Source: Vibrio sp. SCSIO 43135 (lineage in GTDB: Bacteria > Pseudomonadota > Gammaproteobacteria > Enterobacterales > Vibrionaceae). Taken from it: a stretch of 64,000 nt of DNA. Below the pieces are notes generated by a model. That model saw only the letters and a program-made list of their open reading frames with translations, was not told the origin of the DNA and did not search any database. The DNA lies in the NCBI RefSeq assembly GCF_023716665.1, contig NZ_CP071860.1, positions 744,001 through 808,000 on the forward strand, written 5' to 3'. Numbering within the stretch: the first letter of the stretch is position 1; each line of letters opens with the position of its first letter. Of the stretch, positions 16,825-25,475 are shown piece by piece. The position numbers and the translations under genes are program-made.

Positions 16825-17245
16825 TACGGGTGGGAGGTGATCTAGATACGATTCTATATCAGAAAAGCTGATTAAGATATTAAAACATATCAATTAATAC
16901 GTTATGAAATGCTTCCACCCTTTGTCTCTTAATTTGGGCCATAAACCCTTGCCAGTATTACATTTATGCTCCTTTTAAGTTGTTGTCTTTCATTATTGTT
17001 CTGAATGCGCTGAAAAGAATCGAATCACTATTTCTGATAGATGGAGGTTGGATGCAGAAAACTGAGTCTCTTTGGATTTGTATCAATAAAATTGAATCTA
17101 AAAATAAATAAAATCAAATTTACTAATACATTGGTGGTAAGTAACATGCATTCCAGCAGAGCAGCTTAGCCTGCGAATTTATGAGTTTTAACGAACCAAT
17201 TTTTAATGAATTGACCGTATTTAAGGTTCAAATTAGGAGAACGTT
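16825..17245. other. Regulatory intergenic region between the LysR gene and the CBS gene
   Basis: About 420 bases, AT-rich. It must contain divergent promoters. No terminator, RNA gene or convincing small ORF was recognised; AGGAGA lies just before the CBS gene start. Confidence 0.5.
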
Positions 17246-17797
17246 ATGAGTGCATTGTTAACTGTTAGCGACATTGTCAATCCACAAGCGCCGGTATTAA
17301 CCGCAGATGCTAGCTTACCTGTTGCAATCGATATGCTGTTGAAGAATCAAATCAATGGGGCAGCGGTGTGTGACAGTGAAGGTAATCTGCAGGGTTTCTT
17401 CTCTGCTCACGATGTGATGGTAGAAATGTGGTGCCAAGATTACATCCCAGATCAGGATGTTACCGTTGGCAGCTTGATGAAGACTGATGTGGTGTCCATC
17501 AAAGCGAACGATCGACTCACCGATGTTATGGAGTTTTTGGCTCTGGACAAAGAACAACTTTATCCAACAACCAGTATGGGTTATGCCACGCGCTTGACAA
17601 CCCTATCTGTAGAAGAGCGTGCTAAGTCAATCAAAGTGAATCGACCTCAGATTCTTCCAGTAGTTGATGCGGGAAAATATGTGGGAACCGTTTCGAGAAA
17701 AGAAGTATTGGCAGGCTTGCGTACTTTGTTTACAGATTCGGTAAGCCCTCCTGTTGAGCAGACTACAGCGTCAAGTATTGCATCGCCTGTAGCCTAA
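17246..17797 (+). CDS. CBS-domain protein
   Basis: 183 residues, soluble. Two CBS motifs form a Bateman pair: residues 4-60 (VSDIVNPQAPVLTADASLPVAID...AAVCDSEGNLQGFFS) and about 75-160 (VGSLMKTDVVSIKANDRLTDVME...ILPVVDAGKYVGTVSR). Such modules bind adenosyl ligands and regulate partner proteins. AGGAGA precedes the ATG. The polytopic membrane protein starts 107 bases downstream on the same strand, so this may be its regulatory subunit; that link is inference. Confidence 0.85.
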   Translation: MSALLTVSDIVNPQAPVLTADASLPVAIDMLLKNQINGAAVCDSEGNLQGFFSAHDVMVEMWCQDYIPDQDVTVGSLMKTDVVSIKANDRLTDVMEFLALDKEQLYPTTSMGYATRLTTLSVEERAKSIKVNRPQILPVVDAGKYVGTVSRKEVLAGLRTLFTDSVSPPVEQTTASSIASPVA

Positions 17798-17904
17798 TCG
17801 CATTTCACTTATTCAACAGTTTTTGCCGACTCGAAGTGCCCAAAAGATACCGAGTCTTGTGCATTTTAAACTAACTGTCTGGCAAAACGTTTACTGGAGT
17901 TCTA

Positions 17905-19434
17905 ATGGAACAGTTTTCTCATCTCGCTGCGTTCAACCATTTCGTTTTGGCGTTTGTAGCGTTATCTATCATGGTATTGGTGGCTCGCACGATCGTCGCG
18001 GGCACTAAGTACTCATCACTTTTAGTGATTGTTGTGTTTGGCTTGGCGTTAGGTGCATTGTTAGTACAAACAGACATGGCTCAACCTGGGTTGGTAGATT
18101 TCCCGGTTATTGTCATGATGAGTCAAACCACGGTTATCGCGCTTATCGCTTCGTTTTTTGTCGGGGGCCAAGAAATTAAACGCTTGCTGTCAAAGCAGGA
18201 GTTCAGTGAAGAGGGCTTCTTTACGCCTTCAAATAAAGAAGTGATATTAGGTACGAACACCACGCAGCTGACATTCATTATTCGCGCATTCTTGTTGTTA
18301 CTGGGTATTGAAATGGCAGATGTTCTGATGTCAGGTCGCACAGCCGATTTCCAGCTGGGTGACTCGTATCTGCTGTTGGCGTACATCAGTTTAGCGATTG
18401 CATTTGTGCTCGTGGACAGCAAGGCGATTTTTGCTTGTAAACAATCGTATATTCGTAAAGGGTTCGTTGAAGCGGTGACCATTATCATCGTATTGAAAAT
18501 TTCGCTTTGGTTATCAACGGTTGTGCAAGACATCATTGGTTTACCGCAAATCTTCTTTGCAATGATCCTTTCATCGGGGCTCGGTGTGATGCTGCCGAAA
18601 TGGAAACTCGGCCCGACCATGAACTCATTATTGTTTGCGGGTATTCCATTAGTGTTGGCAGGCAGCTTCCTAGTCGGTGGCTCGCATATGCTTGAAGCAT
18701 TCTCTATTCCAGGTTTGCAGAGCGTAATTGTGTACGGTTTTGCAGGGCAAGTGTTCTGGATGTTTGGCGGTTTAGCGTTATTGATCTTTGTGGGTAAAGC
18801 AAATCAGCTTCGTAACCTTGCTCCAGGCATGGCTGGTGGATTGTCTCACTCAGGGCTAACAGGGGCGTGTACTGCGGGCGACTTCGGTAAAACTGCTGCC
18901 TCACGCGCGCCGATTATGATCAATATCCCGTTCGCTGGTCATATCTTTGTTTTCACGATACTGGCTGCTAGCGCGGAGAAAGGGACGCTAATGGTCGAAT
19001 GGACGTTGCCGCTCATTCTGATTGGTGCCGCGTTTGTTGTACTTTCACTAAGAACATTGCGTCGTGCAAATGGCGATACCGCGGCAGAAGTAAAAGGCTT
19101 AATGCAGTTTTCTCTTGGCTGGCAAATCGTTGCGGTATTCGGTAGCTTCACGCTACTTAGCGTAGCGGGCATGTCACTTGAGCACGCTTCAATGTCAGCT
19201 TCATCTGGCTTATCGCACTTCGGCCTCTTTGCTGCGGTACAGGAGGGCATGTTTGGAGACACAGCAGCGAGTCTCATCACCTTTACTTTTGCAATGACTT
19301 TCTTAGTTCATCCATTGGTATTTGGGATGTTTGGTAAAGCGGCGGAACGTCAGGGTAAGATGACCGAGAAAGTCGTGGGGATACTCGCAAGCCTAGGCTT
19401 AGCTGGTGTGCTTTACTCAACTGTACTCATTTAA
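17905..19434 (+). CDS. Unrecognised polytopic membrane protein, probable transporter
   Basis: 509 residues with about 12 hydrophobic segments and no signal peptide. I do not recognise the family with certainty. Within the C-terminal half a motif occurs twice: residues 311-333 contain GLSHSGL...GDFGKTAAS and residues 434-456 contain GLSHFGL...GMFGDTAAS. Both are followed by a hydrophobic segment ending in H-x-F/L-V-F. A repeated GLSHxGL(x)n FGxTAAS element suggests duplicated re-entrant or ligand-binding loops, as in secondary carriers. ATG at 17905 preceded by CTGGAG. The CBS gene precedes it and a clear terminator follows, so the two may be one unit controlled by the divergent LysR protein. 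Confidence 0.75.
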   Translation: MEQFSHLAAFNHFVLAFVALSIMVLVARTIVAGTKYSSLLVIVVFGLALGALLVQTDMAQPGLVDFPVIVMMSQTTVIALIASFFVGGQEIKRLLSKQEFSEEGFFTPSNKEVILGTNTTQLTFIIRAFLLLLGIEMADVLMSGRTADFQLGDSYLLLAYISLAIAFVLVDSKAIFACKQSYIRKGFVEAVTIIIVLKISLWLSTVVQDIIGLPQIFFAMILSSGLGVMLPKWKLGPTMNSLLFAGIPLVLAGSFLVGGSHMLEAFSIPGLQSVIVYGFAGQVFWMFGGLALLIFVGKANQLRNLAPGMAGGLSHSGLTGACTAGDFGKTAASRAPIMINIPFAGHIFVFTILAASAEKGTLMVEWTLPLILIGAAFVVLSLRTLRRANGDTAAEVKGLMQFSLGWQIVAVFGSFTLLSVAGMSLEHASMSASSGLSHFGLFAAVQEGMFGDTAASLITFTFAMTFLVHPLVFGMFGKAAERQGKMTEKVVGILASLGLAGVLYSTVLI

Positions 19435-19447
19435 TTTTACCTCAGTT

Positions 19448-19476
19448 AAACGGTCAGCGAATGCTGGCCGTTTGCT
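19448..19476 (+). terminator. Terminator after the polytopic membrane protein gene
   Basis: AAACGGTCAGC and GCTGGCCGTTT pair over 11 bases (one G-T) around the loop GAAT. The T-tract is short (TTTGCTATTTG), so strength is moderate. Confidence 0.7.
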
Positions 19477-19685
19477 ATTTGACCTTTCTATTCGTTACTG
19501 CATCTTATTATCGAATTCTGTTGAAAATTCGATTGCATCACACAAATAATGAAACAAATGTTATTTTCTGTATTTTAAGTGTGATCATGATCGAGTGAAT
19601 ATTACGACGGGTAGTTTAGTATTTCATCTTGATTCACTGATGCCGCTTAACCATTAGATTGCTGGGCGGTAATGCGAGGAAAAAG

Positions 19686-20174
19686 ATGAGTACTTTAGTC
19701 GCTATTTCACTGACCACTGGGATTTTGTCTGGACTATGGGGATGGATCGCCATTTCATTGGGATTATTGTCATGGGCTGGTTTTTTAGGGTGTACGAGTT
19801 ACTTTGCTTCACCTAATAGTGGGCTGAAAGGGCTGGCTGAAAGCCTTGTCACCAACATGACAGGCGTATTTTGGGCAATGGTGATTATTCATGCTTCACA
19901 ATACGCTAGCTTAGATATTCTAGGTTATGTCATCACTGCTATTGTCGCATTTATGATGTGCATTCAAGCGAAGCAATCGTGGCTGGGCTACATCCCCGGT
20001 ACATTTATTGGTTCGTGTGCCACATTTGCGGCGAGTGGTGATTGGAAGCTTGTAGTGCCTTCATTGATTTTGGGTGGACTCTTTGGTTACCTAATGAAAG
20101 CGTCCGGGTTGTGGCTGCATCAGAAATCATCTCAACCAAAGTTAAGTACCGAGCAAGCGATGGAAACCCGCTAG
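19686..20174 (+). CDS. DUF1097 family membrane protein
   Basis: 162 residues from the ATG at 19686, which follows GCGAGGAAAAAG; an upstream in-frame start at 19659 lacks this. About five membrane segments. It matches the DUF1097 family (YcdZ/YahC-like) in length, Gly/Trp-rich first helix (ISLTTGILSGLWGWIAISLGLLSWAGF) and the central FWAMVIIH region. Function unknown; inner membrane. It stands alone, with a terminator about 90 bases downstream. Confidence 0.8.
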   Translation: MSTLVAISLTTGILSGLWGWIAISLGLLSWAGFLGCTSYFASPNSGLKGLAESLVTNMTGVFWAMVIIHASQYASLDILGYVITAIVAFMMCIQAKQSWLGYIPGTFIGSCATFAASGDWKLVVPSLILGGLFGYLMKASGLWLHQKSSQPKLSTEQAMETR

Positions 20175-20260
20175 TAGGGGGAGGCGTTAGCTGCAGGCTT
20201 AGTTTGGAACCCCCGATTGATTAGTATCGACTATTTCCTGATAATATTTTTAGATACAGG

Positions 20261-20294
20261 CACTCTATTTACAAAATAGAGTGCCTTTTTTATT
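20261..20294. terminator. Terminator after the DUF1097 gene
   Basis: GGCACTCTATTT-ACA-AAATAGAGTGCC forms a 12-bp stem, followed by TTTTTTATT on the plus strand. It faces the convergent OLD-family gene as well. Confidence 0.88.
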
Positions 20295-20326
20295 ACTCCG
20301 GTATGATCAGGTATTACCGTTTGCCG

Positions 20327-21958
20327 TCACGTATTACCATTGGCCATAGTGACCACACGTTTTAATGTCCATCGAAGCAGTAGTGGGATGCATTCAACTC
20401 CACGCTCTTCGCAATAGGAGACAATAGATAACGCGAGATCTGGCTTTGCATGTTTTTTAAGAACCCGAGTCACGACCTTCTTGGCTGGAATAGGGTGGTC
20501 GTGAGGGATTTTTATCATGTCTTTGAAGAAGTACTCAAACCCATTGGCGTATAAGTAATGTTCAATATCACGGTCTGGTAGTTCAGTAAGACGATGACGC
20601 TCTTGATCGTTGTCTAGTTGCCCACGTACCGCAGCAGCATATTTCTTACCTGCCGCATCACCATCAGTGACCACGTGCCAATCGATCCCAAATGCCTTAG
20701 CTACCTTAATTAGAGACTTTAAGCCAGACTGAGCAAACTCAATGATTTGCACGCCTTCTGCGGCGAGGTTATATCCACATTGGTTGGCTAGTTCATTAAA
20801 TAGCCAAACTTCGGTTTCACCCTCAACCAATAGCCAACATCGTGCAAATAAAGCACCAGAGCGATGAAAACGAATATGAAACCCAATGCGCCTTAATTCG
20901 TCGTTATTGAATCCTTTCGAGGGGAGTGACGTTGCAATTGTTTTATCTGATTGACGAACTAACCGACGAATTGTCCCAAGCGGTACTTGCCCTAACAATT
21001 CACCACTATTGGTTGTGAGAATCTTCTGCATTGGTAAGAGCTGCAATAAGCTCCATGCGCGTGCTAAATGAGTAGGATGGAGCCTACCTTCAGGATCTTC
21101 CAAAATCAGAAGAGGGCGCGCGCAGCGGCGAAGATCTGTTGGGCCCTTTGCTTGTAAATACGCATTAAGAAGCCCCATCATAAGCAATCGGGTTTGCTTA
21201 TTTTTAGTTTCTTCAACGACCTGAGACAGGCTTTTTTCGGGGTTAGCATTGCTAAAAAATAGCCCGTCTCGCTGCTTCCTTGGATTCTTCCTATTGTTAC
21301 TTTTAAAGGAGAAGTAGTGCTCGACAAGACTGTTCATCGAATTGAGGCTGCTTCGCATCTCGCCTTTGTTAACGTGGCCAGGGATCGCCATCAGTCGTCG
21401 GCAGGTATTATTGATTCGTTTCTCTATGCGGACGTTATCGTTGTTGCCGGCAGAAAACGGGCGCTCAAAGCGTCGCGAATCTTTCAAGCGAATAACAGGG
21501 TGAAGGGACATCAATTCTTGGGCTAGCTTTTCAGAGTGATGGAGTGGTAATGGGTTACCGTTTATGTCTAGAAACGCATATTTAGTCGTAATGTCGTATT
21601 CATCGCGCGTCGCACTGATTCGATAGTAAATTCGGTTAAGGTTGTTTTCGTCCGTCACCCAAATTGGCTTTATTTTTCTATATCGACCAGCTCGGATCTC
21701 TTTTTTATCCGTTGAAATGAGAGCGAGTACAATTTGCAGGTGCTGGGTTTGTGGATGGGCAACTGAGTAATCGACATGGAAATCTTGCATTTCGAATTGA
21801 TAGGGTTCACCTTCAGCGGGAAGAGCGACAGACAAGGCATCCAGTAGTGACGATTTGCCCCATGTATTCTCACCAATCAATGTAGTGAGCTCTCCAAATG
21901 ACAACGATAAACGTTTAATGCCTCTGAACCCTGAAATTTCAATTCGGTCTAACTGCAT
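20327..21958 (-). CDS. ybjD: OLD-family ATP-dependent nuclease (YbjD-like)
   Basis: 543 residues from the ATG at 21958, which has AGGAG six bases upstream and starts exactly at the family N-terminus (MQLDRIEISGFRGIKRL). The Walker A is GENTWGKSS (residues 29-37) of the ABC/SMC-like ATPase half, with LLILEDPEGRLHP as the ABC Walker B-like region. The C-terminal TOPRIM half carries the catalytic Glu in LLVEGETEVW and the Asp motif VTDGDAAGK. Members cleave or nick DNA in an ATP-dependent manner; the biological role of YbjD-type stand-alone members is not settled. No GajB-type helicase partner lies next to it, which argues against a Gabija defence pair. Confidence 0.87.
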   Translation of the reverse strand: MQLDRIEISGFRGIKRLSLSFGELTTLIGENTWGKSSLLDALSVALPAEGEPYQFEMQDFHVDYSVAHPQTQHLQIVLALISTDKKEIRAGRYRKIKPIWVTDENNLNRIYYRISATRDEYDITTKYAFLDINGNPLPLHHSEKLAQELMSLHPVIRLKDSRRFERPFSAGNNDNVRIEKRINNTCRRLMAIPGHVNKGEMRSSLNSMNSLVEHYFSFKSNNRKNPRKQRDGLFFSNANPEKSLSQVVEETKNKQTRLLMMGLLNAYLQAKGPTDLRRCARPLLILEDPEGRLHPTHLARAWSLLQLLPMQKILTTNSGELLGQVPLGTIRRLVRQSDKTIATSLPSKGFNNDELRRIGFHIRFHRSGALFARCWLLVEGETEVWLFNELANQCGYNLAAEGVQIIEFAQSGLKSLIKVAKAFGIDWHVVTDGDAAGKKYAAAVRGQLDNDQERHRLTELPDRDIEHYLYANGFEYFFKDMIKIPHDHPIPAKKVVTRVLKKHAKPDLALSIVSYCEERGVECIPLLLRWTLKRVVTMANGNT

Positions 21959-22221
21959 AGGCGGCTCCTGCCTTAGATTTACCCTGTGAGAGTGTCGGTT
22001 CTGCACACTTTGTTCTTAAAGCATAATGTAAAAACTCAATATAAGCAGACTCTTAGCTCACAATTTCAGTGTTAACGATAAGTACCTACAAAAAGTATTA
22101 CTCTTTACTAAATTAGACCTGTGAAACATCACGGAAATTTCTTTTCATAGTCGTTTCATAAAAGTCACGATTCTGTCATGATTTACACGCTAGGATGAAA
22201 GTGAAGAGAAGAGAGAAAAGA

Positions 22222-23961
22222 ATGACGAAGACAGAAAATAAACCAGCAAGAATCATCCTGGCACACATCAATGATACTCACTCATATTTCGAGCCCACCT
22301 CTTTACAACTCACGTTACAAGCGGGACAAGAAACGCTAACGCCTTATGTGAGTGCGGGTGGTTTCGCTAGAATATCCACTCGCGTTAATCAGCTTCGAGA
22401 TGATGCTGCCCGAATGAATCGAGGCTTTTTGTTTCTTCATGCTGGTGACTGTTTCCAAGGCACATTGTATTTCTCTTTGTTTAAAGGTCGTGCCAATGCT
22501 GATTTACTGAACGCACTTAATATTGATGCTATGGCACTAGGGAACCATGAATTGGATATGGGTAACGAACCTGTTGCACAATTTGTGACTAAAACTCAGT
22601 TCCCGCTGCTCTGTGGCAATTGGGACTTATCGAACGAACGCGAAGAAAAAGCGCACGGCCTGAATGGTCATCATCGTGTTGTTAGTTACGACCCAAACAA
22701 ACGCATCGCGAATTGGATAACAAAAGATGTGGGTGGGGAACCTATCGCTATATTCGGCTTGTCGCTGGATAAGATGACAGATATTGCCAACCCAGATCCT
22801 GATACGCCTTTTATCGACGCTTTATCAACCGCCAAAGCAACCATTGAAGAGATTCATCAAAGTGGCATCAATAAAATTGTATTACTCAGTCACCTTGGTT
22901 ACGACGCAGACATCGCATTAGCCGGTCAGGTTGATGGACTGAGCGTTATTGTTGGCGGGCACAGCCATCGCTTACAAGGTGACTTTAGTGCTCTTGGGCT
23001 AAACAAAGACGATGAATACGGGGTAAGGGTGAACAACACCTACATAGTTCAGGCGGGTTATCACGCGTTGAGTATGGGGCACAGCGTGATCGACTTCGAT
23101 GCGTCGGGCAAGGTTGTTTCGTTTAATGGCAAGAACGAACTGCTACTGGGAAGGCGGTTGTTTTTGGATGCTAGCTTAAGTGAAGCTGGCACAGGCGAAG
23201 CCCATCAAGTTGCTTGCGATTTTCTAGGCAATCACCCTAACGTCGTTGTCTGTAAGAAAGATCCTCAAGTACAAAGTTTATTGACCCATAAATACATGCC
23301 ACGAGTGAAAGCATTACAGGAGCAAGTCATTGCAAATGCAGAACATACACTAAGGCATGTTCGATTACCCGACGAGAAAGGGCCAAGCCAGTTAGCCCCA
23401 TTGGTCGCAAAATCGTTCTGTCACGCTATGCGAAAGCGCGGCCATGACGTTGAGTTTGCTATCCATAATGCTGGAGGCGTTCGTAATTCACTTAATGCCG
23501 GTGACGTCTCCGTTGCCGATATTGCCGGAAAGTTGCTGCCATTTGCCGTACCGATTGGCACTTACCAGCTCAATGGGGAAGCATTACGAGATACCCTAGA
23601 GGGAGCAATTAACAATGCGCTAAACAACGGTGTCGAAGGGACGGGTTCTGGGTCATTCCCGTACACCAACAACCTCAAGTTTGATTACGTTGCGAGCAAT
23701 GAAAAAGGTGAACGTATAGTGAACCTTAAGATACATGATGAGAGTCTAGGCTGGGTAAATGTTGAACAATCAAAGCTTTATACTGGTAGTTCATCGGCCT
23801 ATACCATGAAAGGAAAAGAGGGTTACGACGCTATCCTACGTATGAGAGGTGAAGGGTGGGTAAGTACGGTGTCCATGGCCGACTGTTTTATCGAGTTGCT
23901 CAAAGATGCACCTGAAACATTGAATCTTGAGCTAAGAGCAGCGTGCTCTTTGAATTGCTAA
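22222..23961 (+). CDS. 5'-nucleotidase/metallophosphoesterase family protein without signal peptide
   Basis: 579 residues from the ATG at 22222 (an in-frame ATG at 22195 adds only a basic stretch). The N-terminal metallophosphoesterase half shows the metal-binding blocks HINDTH, AGDCFQG, GNHELDMG, LLSHLGYDAD and GGHSHRL. The C-terminal 5_nucleotid_C half shows NAGGVRNSLNAGDV and a substrate region near TGSSSAYTMKGKEGYDAI. The organisation is that of UshA or CpdB, but no signal peptide is visible with either start, so it may act in the cytoplasm. Substrate unknown. Transcribed divergently from the OLD-family gene. Confidence 0.85.
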   Translation: MTKTENKPARIILAHINDTHSYFEPTSLQLTLQAGQETLTPYVSAGGFARISTRVNQLRDDAARMNRGFLFLHAGDCFQGTLYFSLFKGRANADLLNALNIDAMALGNHELDMGNEPVAQFVTKTQFPLLCGNWDLSNEREEKAHGLNGHHRVVSYDPNKRIANWITKDVGGEPIAIFGLSLDKMTDIANPDPDTPFIDALSTAKATIEEIHQSGINKIVLLSHLGYDADIALAGQVDGLSVIVGGHSHRLQGDFSALGLNKDDEYGVRVNNTYIVQAGYHALSMGHSVIDFDASGKVVSFNGKNELLLGRRLFLDASLSEAGTGEAHQVACDFLGNHPNVVVCKKDPQVQSLLTHKYMPRVKALQEQVIANAEHTLRHVRLPDEKGPSQLAPLVAKSFCHAMRKRGHDVEFAIHNAGGVRNSLNAGDVSVADIAGKLLPFAVPIGTYQLNGEALRDTLEGAINNALNNGVEGTGSGSFPYTNNLKFDYVASNEKGERIVNLKIHDESLGWVNVEQSKLYTGSSSAYTMKGKEGYDAILRMRGEGWVSTVSMADCFIELLKDAPETLNLELRAACSLNC

Positions 23962-24076
23962 AGCCTCTGAACAGCCTTATCTAAGACATATTACGGTTTG
24001 GCATAAAGCTTGCTCAGCTTGTTTGAGTCTAACTGCCTTTTCTATGCGAAGAGGCGCAGATGAAAAGGGGAAGCTT

Positions 24077-24172
24077 ATGTGGAGTAAGGATTGGGTAGAT
24101 ATTGCAGTCGTATTCGCCTGGGTAGGCGTTTGGTCTGCGCTAGTCTATTTCGTGCCACTTGGTGGAGTGTAA
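24077..24172 (+). CDS. Possible 31-residue membrane microprotein
   Basis: MWSKDWVDIAVVFAWVGVWS... and ending VPLGGV: a single hydrophobic segment rich in Trp and Val. GGGGAAGCTT lies before the ATG as a good ribosome-binding site. It sits in the 370-base gap between the nucleotidase and sbcD genes. No family recognised; size and topology resemble the many single-pass small proteins of gamma-proteobacteria. Only coding periodicity and the ribosome-binding site support it. Confidence 0.5.
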   Translation: MWSKDWVDIAVVFAWVGVWSALVYFVPLGGV

Positions 24173-24331
24173 TCTTTTCCAAGTAGCAGCCTTAATGGAA
24201 CCGCCGCTGATTGGCTTTTTACGTGTGATTCTACGGTCTTGAGGCTGGTAGATACATCGTTAATTAGGTGAATCAGAGGCGGTTTCTTGCTATATTGAGC
24301 GCCATTTAGTATCAGCTTCTACGGGACTTGA

Positions 24332-25465
24332 ATGAAGTTCATTCACACCTCTGATTGGCACCTTGGACGCCAGTTTCATAACGTTTCTCTTCTCGATGAT
24401 CAAAAAGCCGTACTCGATGATCTCGTAGCCTACATGGCAGAAAACCCCGTCGATGCGCTTGTTATTGCCGGTGATGTGTATGATCGCTCGGTGCCCCCGA
24501 CGGCTGCAATCGAGCTGATGAGTCAACTTGTCGAAAAGGTGTGTAACGAACTTTCGACGCCAATCATTCTTATCCCAGGAAATCATGATGGTGCTCAACG
24601 GTTAGGTTTTGCAGCAAAGCAGATGACCGATTCAGGCTTACACATTCTTAGTAACTTTGATGACATGTTGACTCCTGTCGTCATCAAAACAGAACAAGCG
24701 GGTGAAGTCGCATTCTTTGGTATGCCGTACAGCGATCCTGAGCTTGTTCGACATCACTTTAAGCAGCCTGTTAAGGACCATGATGACGCTCATCGAATAC
24801 TTGCTGAAGAAATCGTGGCTCGTTTCAGTAACAAACAACGTAACATTCTGATCTCACATTGCTTTGTTGACGGCGCTATTGAATCAGAGTCCGAGCGTCC
24901 GCTTTCTATTGGTGGCTCGGATAGAGTCAGCCATAGCCACTTCTTGCCTTTTGATTATGTTGCTCTCGGCCATTTGCATCAGCCCCAATACAAAGGAGAA
25001 GAGTACATCCGCTATTCGGGCTCTCTCATGAAATACAGCTTTTCCGAGCAGCACCAGAAGAAAGGCTTCACTTTGGTTGAATTGGACGCAAACGGATTTA
25101 AAAGTGCTCAGCATTTTGAGCTTGTTGCCCCTCATGAAATGAGAATTGTAGAGGGAGAGTTGGATGAGATTATCGTCAAAGGGAAAACAGATCCGAAAAG
25201 TCATGATTACTTGTTGGTGCGTTTGCTAGACAAGCATGCGATCTTAAATCCGATGGACAAGTTACGTTCGGTATACCCAAATGTTCTGCATATCGAAAAG
25301 CCTGGAATGTTAGTTGGTGTAGAACAACAGATGGCCAAAGCAAAGCTCGCCAGAAGCGAAGTTGACATGTTTAGGGATTTCTTCCTAGAAGCGCAGGATG
25401 CGTCACTTAGCGCGGAACAAGACGAAGCGATCAGCGGGATTATCAAGCAGCTTAACACTCATTAA
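24332..25465 (+). CDS. sbcD: SbcD nuclease subunit of the SbcCD complex
   Basis: 377 residues. Mre11-type metallophosphoesterase motifs are in order: HTSDWHLG (metal), AGDVYDR, PGNHDG, ISHCFVDGA and GHLHQPQ. With SbcC it trims hairpins and protein-blocked double-strand ends. sbcC starts 10 bases after its stop codon, forming an operon. Confidence 0.97.
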   Translation: MKFIHTSDWHLGRQFHNVSLLDDQKAVLDDLVAYMAENPVDALVIAGDVYDRSVPPTAAIELMSQLVEKVCNELSTPIILIPGNHDGAQRLGFAAKQMTDSGLHILSNFDDMLTPVVIKTEQAGEVAFFGMPYSDPELVRHHFKQPVKDHDDAHRILAEEIVARFSNKQRNILISHCFVDGAIESESERPLSIGGSDRVSHSHFLPFDYVALGHLHQPQYKGEEYIRYSGSLMKYSFSEQHQKKGFTLVELDANGFKSAQHFELVAPHEMRIVEGELDEIIVKGKTDPKSHDYLLVRLLDKHAILNPMDKLRSVYPNVLHIEKPGMLVGVEQQMAKAKLARSEVDMFRDFFLEAQDASLSAEQDEAISGIIKQLNTH

Positions 25466-25475
25466 GGCCAATACA

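Noticed and set aside
18123..18620. 165-codon minus-strand open frame inside the polytopic membrane-protein gene
   Set aside because: Shadow frame; composition is mirror to the hydrophobic coding strand.
20327..23961. Gabija-like or other two-gene defence system from the OLD nuclease and its neighbours
   Set aside because: No UvrD-like helicase or reverse transcriptase is adjacent; the nucleotidase gene is divergent and does not resemble a known effector.
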